From positions 1 through 64,000 of the forward strand of contig BLJB01000003.1 in NCBI GenBank assembly GCA_013423325.1: DNA of 64,000 bases, in the 5' to 3' direction. The notes below the pieces were generated by a model. That model ran no database searches and was not told the origin of the DNA. It was given only the letters and a program-made list of their open reading frames with translations. Each line of letters opens with the position of its first letter. Positions within the stretch are counted from its first letter, which is position 1. This stretch comes from Usnea hakonensis (lineage: Eukaryota; Ascomycota; Lecanoromycetes; Lecanorales; Parmeliaceae). This document shows positions 1 to 10,731 of the stretch, in pieces. A program made the position numbers and the translations under genes.

Positions 1-806
1 TATGTGGCTGCGCACGTTTCGGTATTATACACTAGCGTTGGCTGAGGTTTAAAAGCAACCGATTAGGTAGGCATCAACCATCTCCTCCTTTCAGCATCCA
101 CAACAACATCACCGCCTGCAAGAGTACGCTCAAACGCTGTCCTTGCCTCTGACCGTTGACTTGCTCCATTTGGAAGTTGAGGAAAGGTTCTTGTCTTGTC
201 TTATCTCAAATACTCCAGTTTACAGGCACTGCCCTACTTGCCTTAGTGAGGGGCACCTCGAACAACTAATCTGGCTCTGTGGTGAGTCTTTCATTGTCCC
301 TCCCCAAAGGCTAGACATGCTTCTCTGACAGAATTAAATGTCTATCCTTGATCCGCCCCTGATACATTTCAAGACAGCTGATTCGTTTGCTGTACACAGC
401 TTGTCCATCGCGTTTCGCACCGCGCGGCCACCGAGCTGGATTACCACAAGACCCTTCATTCATTCTCCGACGACGCTGGTACAATCGCTAAACTTCACAC
501 GAAGACCATCTGGTCTATTGTTGAGCCTACTTCTCTGTGTCTCCTCTTCACCTTGTTCAAGCCCCCATAACACGGCTTGAGCTCTTTCAACGACAATCAA
601 TCGCATTGCGAAAGAAAAGCCAGAGATAAGCCCAAGATTGGTCTACAAGTCGGAGAGATCATCGTGTGTGAACGCGAAGTGAGGAAAGAGAATCCGGTCA
701 TAACCAAAGGATAAAGGACTCTTGATAAGGAATCTTCTCAGTCATACGTGCTACCTGTTAACTTTCGAATTCGGGAAGGGAAGAAGTTGGATCTAAGAAG
801 AGGAAG
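1..806. other. Upstream/leader region of the PPZ gene
   Basis: No convincing gene is visible. Two short plus-strand open frames (143-328 and 338-580) have unremarkable composition and no recognisable motif. If the phosphatase transcript starts far upstream they would be upstream ORFs, otherwise they are chance frames. The last 200 bases before the ATG at 807 are purine-rich, as in a fungal 5' leader. Confidence 0.5.
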
Positions 807-2551
807 ATGGGCCAGCAGCCCTCGAAATCAAGTGACGGCACGAGGACGCCTAAGAATGCTTCTTCAACATCTATAGATAAATCCGGCGAAAGCCTTCAAG
901 CTTATCCCTCTTTCAGCAAATCGGACACTAAAGAATCTTCGCGATCGTTTCGCGGTTTGCGCTCAAAGATCCCAGGAGCTCGATCGGACAGCCCAAGGAG
1001 CTCTTTCTCTCAAGCAGATGCCATAAGCTCCAATCTTGAGAGGGCTGATACCAAAGGGTCAACAAAATCTGGCGCCAGTGGGAAATCTGGAAGCTCGAAG
1101 CCTGAGCCAGAGTCAGTGCCTCCCATAACCGACGGAGACTCGGCAGCCCCAAGCCCACGACCCGGGACGCCCCAACCGCCGCCATCGCCAACCCTTTCAG
1201 CTTCTGTTGGCAAAGGACATAAAGCTGTGAGTGAAGCACAACAGCAGGGGGAGGTAGACCATGTTTCGGATGCGCCGCCTTCGGGTGCTTTGCATCCATC
1301 GCACAACCAGCAGCCGAAGGAGTCCATACTAGTGAAGAAGAACGTCGTCAATCCCATATCAGGAAAGGCCCCGAAGACCCCCGCGTCGCCGTATCTTGGG
1401 GCAACAGATGATGGAGCTATCATCTCCTCCTCCCCACGTATGGGTCTTGGGGCTCTGAAGTCGATTGATCTAGATGAGATGATTACTAGGTTGCTGGATG
1501 CGGGCTACTCTACAAAGGTCACCAAAGCCGTGTGTCTCAAGAACGCTGAGATCACAGCAATCTGTAATGCCGTGCGCGAAGTTTTCTTGTCACAGCCTGC
1601 CCTGATTGAATTGTCCGCACCTGTCAAAATTGTGGGCGACGTGCATGGGCAGTACACGGATTTGATCCGGATGTTCGAAATGTGTGGATTTCCCCCAAAT
1701 GCCAACTTCTTGTTCCTTGGCGACTATGTGGATCGCGGAAAACAAAGTCTGGAAACGATTCTCCTTCTCTTCTGCTACAAGTTGAAGTTCCCGGAAAACT
1801 TTTTCCTACTCCGAGGGAACCATGAGTGTGCCAACGTGACAAGGGTGTACGGCTTTTACGACGAGTGCAAGCGCAGATGCAACATCAAAATCTGGAAGAC
1901 CTTTGTTGACACATTTAATTGCCTTCCAATTGCCGCTATTGTCGCAGGGAAAATTTTCTGCGTTCATGGAGGTCTTTCGCCAAGCTTAACGCATATGGAC
2001 GACATTCGACAGATTGCAAGACCTACTGATGTACCTGACTACGGTCTACTCAATGATCTACTTTGGAGTGATCCTGCGGATATGGAATCTGATTGGGAAG
2101 CTAATGAGAGAGGTGTGAGCTATTGTTTCGGGAAGAAAGTGATTATGGAATTCTTGCAGCGGCATGACTTCGATCTTGTTTGCAGAGCGCACATGGTGGT
2201 GGAAGATGGCTACGAGTTCTTCAATGATCGCATCTTGGTCACTGTATTTTCAGCTCCTAACGTAAGTCTCCTAATATCGGTTGAGTCTTTCGCATGAAGC
2301 TGATGCTTATGCAGTACTGCGGCGAGTTCGATAATTGGGGAGCGGTCATGTCCGTGTCTAGCGAGCTGCTGTGCAGCTTCGAGCTTCTGAAGCCGCTCGA
2401 CTCAAGCGCCTTGAAGAGCCACATCAAAAAAGGTCGAAATAAGAGGCAGAATATGCTGAACAGTCCGGTAAGTCTTGTTGCCGCACATGGTCAAGATTGC
2501 TGAAGGTCTAATGCTCTACAGCCTGCCACGGTGTCCGCCCAAAGCTTTTGA
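807..2551 (+). CDS. ppz1: Serine/threonine protein phosphatase, PP1-like PPZ type
   Basis: Three exons are inferred: 807-2261, 2315-2467 and 2522-2551, giving about 545 aa in consistent phase. The first 210 or so residues are Ser/Pro-rich and disordered, and begin MGQQPSK, a Gly2 context suited to N-myristoylation. The rest is a PP1 catalytic domain with the metal-binding motifs GDVHGQY (about residue 276), GDYVDRG (about 304) and RGNHE (about 335), plus the C-terminal SAPNYCGEFDNWGA core that is restored only by splicing intron 1. This layout is the fungal PPZ/Pzh1 type. In yeast PPZ phosphatases control cation homeostasis, salt tolerance and cell integrity and are inhibited by Hal3-type proteins. 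The family call is firm; the exact symbol is by analogy. The tail after NSP is read from the short third exon. Confidence 0.9.
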
Positions 2552-3416
2552 TTTGTTGTTTTTGTGATGTCTCTGATGAAAGACCGAAATTGGTCCTTGT
2601 GCGAATCTCTTCTCTGTGAATGGCGTTTGATGATAAAGTAGCAATATTGGCAAGACTCTGAACCCGGAAATCTATACCGATACCCATGTTCGAAAGTAAC
2701 AAAAGGACGACAAGAGGCAAGGAGAGAGGTGCAGCTTGCAGGCTTGAGTGCCGAGCGAGCTGTACGACTCGACAGCATTGGAGGTTATGTTGACACGTAC
2801 AAAATACAAATACCACTTCACACCATTGCTAAGGGATGGATCGTAGCCTGCTCAATTGTGCGTGTGGGATCAAGGTCCTCGAACAAATGTCTTCATCAAG
2901 AGACTGACTGATATGCCAAACAGTTTGTCATTGCACTTATTGTTTATGACGTCTCTTGCCCCTGTCTTTCCCTGTATGACGCATTTTCGTTCGAAGCAAG
3001 TCAGCCTTTCCCAAAGATCCCAAAGATACATTTTTGCTTTGTAAACGATCCTTCCAGACACAACAATTTCAGATACCGTGGGCCATCTCGTGGCGCGGAA
3101 AGCACATGGCTTGTTTGAATGAAATTCATTGCACCACGAGAACAAAAAGCCGAGTCTTTCATCCACGACGTTTACATTGTGCATCCATCCATCCTTTGTT
3201 TCTCTCTTGCCGAACAGACCGCAGGAGGGATATTCATTACACTATCTTTGTTCCTCGAAAATACAAAAGGAAACAAGCCGTGGACCCCTATAATGCCATC
3301 AACCCTCATGCCATCTCCACACCACACACCAAACCGCATCAAATTTCAAAATATCACACCATCACACCATCACGAACTTACCTTCAAGCAGGAAAGACAA
3401 AAGAAAAACATCCATC
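2552..3416. other. Intergenic, no gene seen
   Basis: This is the 3' region of the phosphatase gene and the promoter of the next gene. The short open frames on both strands overlap each other and show no motif. The segment 3290-3420 is A/C-rich and may be the 5' leader of the gene starting at 3417. Confidence 0.5.
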
Positions 3417-4469
3417 ATGCAGCCAGTGCAAAGCGTCTTCAATATGCGCATGGAACCCATTCAGAGGCACGAGGAGTATCCAAAGTACGCCCGATCAAAC
3501 ACGAAGCCCGTTATACGCGCGAGAAACATTATTGACCAAGGCCACATCAGTGACACCCCTTGTTCCGTTTGCGTGGATCTCGACATTGACTGCTACCGCT
3601 GGGAGGGGTCATTCAGTAAGTGCGCTTACTGTACCAGTAAGGACAAGAAACGAGAATTGTGCCATTTACCGGGCCAGGACGCTTCGGCGCTGTCGGAGAG
3701 GAGGAAGCGTAGGAAGATGTGAGTGTCCCTTTCCCCCTGCTAAACAATAGATGAAGAGAGTCTTGGCTAATTGGTTGATAGAACAGGAAATGCATTCGCT
3801 CTCCAAGGTGACGCTGTAAGTATGGCTGACACGATCATGTCAGGCACATTCGTCTCCATGACGCCCACAGTCTCTGGAACTCCAATGTTCATGACCAGGA
3901 ACGTGCGCGGTGACGCCCCAAGTCTTCAGCCTACCTCTGCCATGACGGGCATGAATGGCACTCAGGTCGCGCCACCAGCGGTCTCTGAAGCCGCGCTCCG
4001 ACAAGCCACCCTCGAACGTGTGACGATGTTGGAAAACCAGGTCTCCAGCATGAATAATGTGATCCAGGAGCTGAGAGACAGAGTGAACGAGCAAAGCTCG
4101 TGCGCCAGCAACAGCTCGATAACTGGCCGACAAGCGGCGGCCGGCGCTTCCCCGACAACCAGCAATATCACATCTGAAGATCTACAAGCTCAACATCTCT
4201 CGGATGCAGAGCGGCCTGCTGTCAACGGTGCCATTCCGGTGTCCCTGGCCACAAAAGAATGGGTGGAAGGCCCGAAGACGCCTGAACATGTCTCTAAAGG
4301 CGCCACTCACGAGTGCGAGCTCCCAGACGCGCCTCCCATGCAGGCTGCTACGGAGGAGGTTGTGGAAAAGCCAAAGACGCCTTCGACGGTTAAACATACG
4401 ATCAAGCATGCGGAGGGTTTTGGGCCCGTCAATTGCAGTTGTTCGAGCCTATGTTCCTATGAAGCTTGA
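3417..4469 (+). CDS. Unknown protein with an atypical six-Cys cluster and a coiled coil
   Basis: Two exons, 3417-3718 and 3782-4469, join in phase (AT|A codon) to give about 329 aa. The intron has a GTGAGT donor and a TAG acceptor at 3779-3781. Residues 49-82 carry six cysteines spaced C-x2-C-x6-C-x9-C-x2-C-x9-C, followed by a basic stretch (RRKRRK). That resembles a fungal Zn2Cys6 DNA-binding cluster, but the last spacing is longer than the usual 6-8. After the intron comes a Thr/Met-rich segment, then a heptad-like stretch (ATLERVTMLENQVSSMNNVI) that should form a coiled coil, as is usual after zinc clusters. The C-terminus has a CSCSSLC motif. No fungal transcription-factor regulatory domain is visible, so it could be a short regulator or a lineage-specific protein. 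I do not recognise the family. Confidence 0.65.
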
Positions 4470-4809
4470 TGCGGTATTGTATATGGAGGCGGAAGCCGTG
4501 TTGCCGAGAGAGGTCGATGCTGGAGCTGAAGGAATGTCTTCTCACTTAATGGTATTGCAAGCCGGGAGAGTTTGTTCTAGGTATTCGTTTTGTACGATTA
4601 GGCTTGAGGTTTGAGCTGTTATCGTCCTGCGGGCAAAGCGCGAAGCTTAGAATGTCATTGTGTCTTCTTTCTAAACTTGAAAAGTCCCTCTCCATCTATT
4701 CCCGTGGGTTTCCTTTGAAAATATGCTCCGCAACTGCCATTTCCAATGTATGCAATTTTACATGAATTGTTATACATCAATAAACACGGGCCTCGTCCTC
4801 TCGAAACCC
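4470..4809. other. Short intergenic stretch between a gene and a pseudogene
   Basis: This lies between the stop at 4469 and the 3' end of the minus-strand fragment at 4810. No coding signal is seen. It is probably the 3' UTR of the plus-strand gene plus remains of the truncated minus-strand gene. Confidence 0.4.
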
Positions 4810-5691
4810 TTAGGCAGGGATTGCTGGCACCAGCACCTTTACCTTTTCGGATCTGTCGGAGCCGCCATATTCTTTCCATACCGGGCTGGTGAATATCATG
4901 ACGAATCCCATGAATATGAAAATAACTTCATGAATGATCGTGAGACCGGAAAAGGGGTGTAAAAAGAAATGAAGTTTAGGGACCATCGCAAGCAAGAAAC
5001 TTATGTCCATTCCCTGGTTGGGAACTCCGAAGAATAGTATGGCGTAGGTTGCCTTAAAATTACGTGAGTCGGCAGCATCGCCTGAGGATATCTGTACTAT
5101 TGCCTGTTTCAGTACCAGTCCACCTAGAGAATGTGCAATAAATATCCTGAGAGAAGCTCGAAATCTAGATGCGACGTCACTAAGGTTGTGAAAGCTATGG
5201 CTCCTGGCAAGTTTGGAGTCATAGCCATACATTAATATGCGAGCATTCGGTAAGTATTGAAGAAGTGCGTCTCTCAACCACATATACGAACTGTGGGGTC
5301 CCTCCATGAGCTGAAGGCATGACTCCATAGACCCGAGATGGCCACGCAACTGCTGCATCCTAGCCTCTTATACTCAATGGTAGACTATAGTATTACTCAA
5401 ACGCATCAACATTGTTGCCAACAGGGTCGTGTAATGGAGTAAAACCTTCAAAGTGCGTGTCTACCAATAAGTGCCTCCCGTGTGCGCTGGCATCCACAGC
5501 AGGTACACGCCATTCCGTGCGGTCACCATCAAGCTTCGCTGACCTTTGGACCAGCCCGAATGTAGCAACTTGTCCCTTTCTACTGTCTGAACTTGATGCC
5601 AAAGAGTCGAGGCTCAGGTCTTCAAGTTCTAACGAGGCGCACAGGACTCGACGTCGAGTCCGTGCGGGATACCACGAACACGAAATGTAGA
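4810..5691 (-). pseudogene. Decayed STAND/NLR-type alpha/beta-hydrolase (DUF676/SERAC1-like) N-terminal module
   Basis: Read on the minus strand, pieces of one family appear in order but in different frames. STFRVRGIPHGLDVESCA (from 5691) stops in its own frame at a TAG. ELEDLSLDSLASSSDS to GFTPLHDPVGNNVDAF (to about 5395) lies in a second frame. After an intron-like GTAATA...CAG, VAISGLWSHAFSSWRDP is in one frame, while MWLRDALLQYLP, MYGYDSKLA and the nucleophile motif IAHSLGGLVLKQA (about 5130-5100) are in another. At least two frameshifts are therefore needed. The order matches the N-terminal lipase-like module that precedes NACHT/NB-ARC and repeat domains in many fungal STAND proteins. 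Here nothing follows FFGVPNQGM except about 65 degraded residues, so the NTPase and repeat parts are missing. GHSLGG-type serine is present. The family call is from memory of such proteins. Confidence 0.7.
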
Positions 5692-5988
5692 TATCCCAAA
5701 CCCCTCATGTCCTGCCAGTGTTCGCGGAGACAGCTGCCCCATAGTTCCCTATAAGAGCTACTTTAGAGTTTTCGTAGTTTCTGGGCAGTGGAGGCTGGGA
5801 TGCGGCTGACCCGGGGTCAAAGTGATAGGGCTGACGGGAATATGCTCCGGTTTGGTATCAGCCTGACAACTACTCTATCTACTTAAGATCACACCAGACG
5901 GATTGAATATGTTCGTCGATCCCTGGAATACAGTCGCATAACCCCCTCCAACATATCGATGAACCAGTAAACCCTTGACATCTACGCA

Positions 5989-7095
5989 ATGCGCCCTTCC
6001 GACCCCCGAATCCGCCAAACCCTCAACCAAATCTCCCAAAACATTGAATCTGCAAACCTCACCACCCAAGCCTCCCTCTTCAACTTCTCCGAACATTACA
6101 TCTCTCCCTGCGTCGCCTCTCTGAGTGCCTGCCTCGAAGCTTCCTGCCAGCCCTGCTTCGCCTTCCGCGACGACCTCCGCCAGAAGCGTCAGCGCCAATC
6201 CCAGCACAGCCGACGAGGGCGCGGGAGGGAGAACCTTGCGTTTGATTTCTATGACGACTGGGAGCAGGATGAGAGCGAATGGGGGAATGATGAACTGGAT
6301 CGGTTACTGAATGCAGACGACACGGCGCAACCGGGGAGGCATCGGGGCATGAGCTATGGGAGTCGAGGGGTTGGGAGGCGGAAAGGTGGTGAAGGGGAGG
6401 ATGATATTCATGTGGTGCCGAAGAGTAATATGTTTGGATTCTTGGAGAGATTGCCGTGGAAAATTGGTGGAAGGGGGGTGCGATACAAACCTAACGCTGC
6501 GAACTTGCAGGAAAATGTTGGGAAGAGGAGCATGGAAGCGGAACCGCTGATTGAGGACGATGGGGAGCGGGACGGGAGGGGACATACGAGGAGCAGGAGT
6601 GGGACGGTTGGGAGCAGGAGTACTATAAACTCGTTAAGTTCGAGGGGCGATCTGTTCCCGAGCGATGACGAAGATGATGCGGTGCCCTTGGACGATGAAT
6701 TCACAATAGCGTTAGAGCGACGGACTACGGGAGCTACGTCCGATGATCATAGCAGCGGGAGAACAAAAGGAAAGAGACCATCTGAGTCCAGAACCTCTAC
6801 AAAGACAGCGTCGTCAAAGGACACGAAAAGTCCAAAGAAGGAAACGAGGGGCACCTCGACCTCTAGCGGGAGAAATCGCGATCTCACACAGACACCAGAA
6901 GAGCACGTGCCGTCCATGACAGATTTGAAGAACGAAGAAGAGCGTGTGCAGCGCCAGGAGGAAAACGAGGTGGAGCAGAAACGGCAAGCAGCCCAGAAAC
7001 TGGCCTTTGAGCGTGGTCTGAGCAGCACAGAAGATGAAGCAGATGTGAGGTTCTCTGCAAAAAGCTATTCGGAACACTTGATTGACGCAAAGTAG
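5989..7095 (+). CDS. Conserved fungal protein of unknown function, acidic and disordered
   Basis: Single-exon frame of 368 aa. Residues 1-60 contain a predicted helical start (MRPSDPRIRQTLNQISQNIE) and a Cys-containing stretch (SLSACLEASCQPCFAF). Next is an acidic aromatic motif FYDDWEQDESEWGNDELDRL (about 86-105) that I associate with ascomycete hypothetical proteins. Then follow RLPWKIGGRGVRYKPNAANL and a long Ser/Lys/Glu-rich disordered tail with an EERVQRQEENEVEQKRQAAQ helix near the end. No catalytic motif or membrane segment is visible. The start at 5989 is the first ATG in frame and opens the conserved-looking part. The TAG at 7093-7095 is followed by an open in-frame continuation to 7293, described separately. 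Confidence 0.7.
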   Translation: MRPSDPRIRQTLNQISQNIESANLTTQASLFNFSEHYISPCVASLSACLEASCQPCFAFRDDLRQKRQRQSQHSRRGRGRENLAFDFYDDWEQDESEWGNDELDRLLNADDTAQPGRHRGMSYGSRGVGRRKGGEGEDDIHVVPKSNMFGFLERLPWKIGGRGVRYKPNAANLQENVGKRSMEAEPLIEDDGERDGRGHTRSRSGTVGSRSTINSLSSRGDLFPSDDEDDAVPLDDEFTIALERRTTGATSDDHSSGRTKGKRPSESRTSTKTASSKDTKSPKKETRGTSTSSGRNRDLTQTPEEHVPSMTDLKNEEERVQRQEENEVEQKRQAAQKLAFERGLSSTEDEADVRFSAKSYSEHLIDAK

Positions 7096-7293
7096 GAACT
7101 ACCAAGCACCGACGATATCAAAGGAGGCGCCATCATCAACGACAAGGAGCTATCTTCCCCCGATCCTGGAAGCTCCCCCCCCGCACATCCCCCATCCGAC
7201 CTCCCACCCTCAAAGGCAGAATCTCCCGCGCTACCGGCATCGCTAGCGAGAGAGGAAGCTCCGGAGCCAAAACCTCCAAATGAGCCACATTGA
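7096..7293 (+). other. In-frame open extension after the TAG stop of the preceding gene
   Basis: The reading frame of the 5989 gene stays open for 65 sense codons after TAG (7093-7095) and ends at TGA 7291-7293. The decoded stretch is Ser/Pro/Glu/Lys-rich, like the tail before the stop (for example ELPSTDDIKGG and KAESPALPASLAREEAPEPK). No intron of usable length that would remove the TAG is visible. It may be a former C-terminus cut by a nonsense change, a readthrough product or a base-call error. Confidence 0.5.
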
Positions 7294-8354
7294 CGTTGAT
7301 ACGCGAGATAGATTTCTATGGGATTGCTTGATACTGCGCTTCAGCGTTACGACGGTATTGTTTCGTGGGTGGGGTTGGGAAGGCCGTCGCGCTTTGCTGT
7401 ACTATTCATCGTTATATTAATTCGACATTGGTATGACTGGAGGCCTTGTCATTTACGAGGTTTCCCGACGCTTCTAGTGTCTAGATCCTCGTTGCTGGGA
7501 TTGTATATGTAACGATATTCATTTATTTCGTTTCCTGAGTACATGTATTCACAGGATGAGAGGCCCGCTGCGAACACATTTGAATATTCGCTCACTCCCT
7601 CACTCCCGATCCGAGATATGGCTCAAAGTCACTCTGCACCTCTCCCTCCCTCTCTCGGGTTCCCCCACTGTGACGCCGTCCCTAAGAGGACCGCTCTATC
7701 TCCATGCTTATTCCGAGTCTGCTAAGCTACTGAATACTTGATATGCTTTATGTTAAAATCCCAGTACGGATTCTACAGAATGTTCACTGAAAGGGGATGC
7801 TGAGGCTTGCAGTAGCGTGATCAACACGCATTTGTGCTGCTGTGCTGTGCATAGTGGAATGCTACTCTGGGCGATACGCTAATTATCGTTGGTGTCCGTA
7901 AAAGGGTGCTGTAGGTATTTGCGACAGGTGGAGGAAGGATAAACACTAATTCCATTTTTAAAGCTTCATCGGCAATGATCAAAATGGAAGAATGAGAGTA
8001 CGTTCTTGTATGTTGGTGAGATTTGATTTTATTGGTTGGTGACTAGTACCTAGATGTATGTATGGTACGGATGAAAAGGGGTATATCGTGAGGGGCGTAT
8101 CAATCAATGACAAGACGTGAGTGAACCGAAAAAGAAAACAAAAACATTTCCTTCCAGACCTTTAGGTTCACGCTATGCCTCCCACGGAAATCAAGTACGC
8201 CACCCCCAATCATTCGAGACGCTATGCACAATGCCCGCCCACCCAGACCCTAGACCCCAGAAATATGTGATACGAAATGAAGGAAATCACCAGCTTTCAA
8301 GGTTGGGCACAACAACGGAGTGGGAAGCCCAGAATTAAGAGTAAGGGAGCCTGA
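7294..8354. other. Intergenic between convergent genes, no gene seen
   Basis: This is the 3' region shared by the plus-strand gene ending near 7095/7293 and the minus-strand gene ending at 8355. Short open frames (for example 7318-7512) show no motif and no codon bias. Confidence 0.5.
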
Positions 8355-10731
8355 CTAAATCATGTTGCCATTGACATTGATCTCACACCCGTCAGCTTTC
8401 TGCTGCTTCGCTTTCGCGAGCATGAGCTCTCGCATCCAGTCGATACGCTCGTCGCGCGACTTGACGGCGAAATGGTGCGTCTTTCCCGTCGCGGCGCCAA
8501 GGATGCCCTTCTTCTCGGCCGCGGGCACGAGCTGGAAGCTGAAGGCCGAGTTGTCATTGCCGTCTTTCTTTTTGCTGGTGAGCTTGAGGGATTTGAAAGC
8601 GGCGTTGAGCTTGTTTGATGCGAGAGATGAACAAGCGACGGCGTACTCGTCAACGTCAATATACTCGAGAGCATCCTTGACTTTTTCGTCTTGATGCATG
8701 GCGAGGCGAGTGCCATTGAGGCGGAAGTGGTTCTCGTGCCATTCATGACGAAGCATTTTCGTCTTGCGCTTCTTCATCCACCCGGCGTAGTTGACGTCAT
8801 TGGCTGTTGGGGTCAATTCGCCCTGGCCATCGATAGGAGAGAGACAGGTTTCACGTAAAGGTGCCATAGTGAAGCTTGGTTGGTGACGATGGGAAGCCGA
8901 TCGCTCAATTGGGTTGGCGGTTTGTGGGCGGAGAATGGGTGACATTGCCTGACGGCGATCGACTGGGGAGAACTGTTGACAGAAATGTTGGCGATGACTC
9001 GCTTGAGATTCTGAGTGTGAGATGCACTCCCGGCCTAGTCGCATGTTTGGTGGTACGGAATTTGAAACGTCACGCTCGATTGGACCAAGAGGAATAGCTG
9101 TGACTGGGACGTCCATTGCAGAAGCTGGACTGCCTAATCTGAAAAGGTCATAGCTATTATAGTCATTCTTCGTATACAGCGCTGTTACTGGGGTGTAATT
9201 TTGTCGCAACGGGACAGCAGTGCGATTTGGAGACAAGGCGTCATGTTGCTGCGCCATTGGAATAGTCAGCTTGGGAAGCAGGCTCAAATTGCTATGAGGT
9301 GCTTGCGTGGGTCCTGGTGGTGAAAGCGGAGGGAACATTTCGTACGGTGATGTTGGAGGTGCCTCAGCAGGCTCGTCTAGGTGCTGGAAGCTGAGGAATT
9401 GTCGGACATTCTCTTGAGGATCGCGGGTTTGGACAACACGGAGGAGGTCCTCATCGAGGCGAAGAGGGGGCATGCGGCCCTGTCCCAGGAGGTCTGACGA
9501 TGCAACGACAGAAGGGACTGCCTCAGATACCGGTCGCAAGTTGACATCGCTGGGAGCAGCATTGGCTTCATGGTACTGCTCCAATTCCATGGGAAATTCT
9601 TTCGCAAACCTTGCCATTTTGCGCTGGTATTTCTTGTACTTTGAACAATTCTCCCCCTTGGAGCAATGATGAGGTTCGGGGAGGAGTTGCTCAATGGCCA
9701 CAATCGATGCCGATTCTCCAGGAGAAATGACATCATCAGGTCGCACTGCCCTTCGAGCTCGTCTTCGTCCAATCGCTGGTGATTTGGCTTTGTCGTCGTC
9801 TGGGCTTGAAGGATTGGAACAGTCATCTGCACGATGTTGTCGGACGGGCTTTTGTGGTGCTACAGTTTGGTTGGGCGACATGGGTGAATGACAAGAGTCA
9901 TCTGCAGGAGTTGCCGGCACACTCAGGCCGCCCCGGAGGTTCCGTATAGCATCCCACAGTTGATGGCGTTGGCCAAAAGACACGACTCCAAGCTCTTTGA
10001 GATCTCCAAATTGAAGGTCTCTGAGTATGGCGCCGGAGATATCATGCATGCGAAACTTTTGCACAAGTGATGCTTCAAGTCCTACAGCGGTCATCCAACA
10101 TCCAACCTGCTGGGGTGTCCATGCTTGCAAGGGCACACCGCTCTGAAAGGCGTCCTCAACTTTCTGTTGCGATTCCGTCGCCGGCATGCGCTTAGGATCA
10201 GCCCTATGGTGTTGTGGGGATACCGGAGACCAATCGAGAAAGATGTCATGTTCCTGTGATCTACTTGAGTCTTGCGAGATGCGGAAGAGGTGAGGTCCAA
10301 TTGGTCCTTCAACAGGCTTTGTCGGCCCTTTCTTTTCTTGCGGTAGCTGCAACTGGTAATTGAACCCCCCGAAATCGTTTACTGCTGGCGTCTGTACCTC
10401 TTCGAAAGTTGACACTGTTGTATTACTTCGGTTGCCGAACTGGAAAGTATTAAAGAGGCTGTGGATGAGATGATGTCAATTGAGTACCCACCGAATCCTC
10501 GCTTCTGCGGCCAGAGTATCCCTCAAAATCACTCAGATCCTCTTCGAATTCGGTATCATATGCATCCGTATCTTGAGATAAGGGCTTGAGGGCCGATATT
10601 GGCTGAACGAACACCGACTGCACATTGCCTTTTTGAAACATTTCAACCTCCCTCTGGTGCGCCATTGGCATGAACGCCTGATAGATTTAGAACGATTCCT
10701 TGAGCAATTGTTGCTATCAATGACTTACCAT
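8355..10731 (-). CDS. SAM and PH domain protein, Boi1/Boi2/Pob1-like polarity factor
   Basis: Minus strand with three inferred exons: 10731-10729 (ATG only), 10677-10492 and 10439-8355, about 757 aa. The N-terminus contains HQREVEMFQKGNVQSVFVQP and an acidic stretch. A SAM domain follows at about 169-231 (WTPQQVGCWMTAVGLEASLV ... ELGVVSFGQRHQLWDAI). A conserved CSKGENCSKYKKYQRKMARF segment comes later, and a C-terminal PH domain starts at about 614 (YAGWMKKRKTK) and ends with RDERIDWMRELMLAK. SAM+PH is the core of fungal Boi/Pob1 proteins, which act with Rho/Cdc42 GTPases at sites of polarised growth; I see no SH3 domain, which yeast Boi proteins carry at the N-terminus. The first intron directly after ATG (GTAAGT donor, CAG acceptor) is inferred; the protein could instead begin at an ATG inside exon 2 (10671 or 10665). 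Confidence 0.85.

Noticed and set aside
1010..1423. Antisense frames over the PPZ N-terminal region
   Set aside because: Shadows of the Ser/Pro-rich coding strand.
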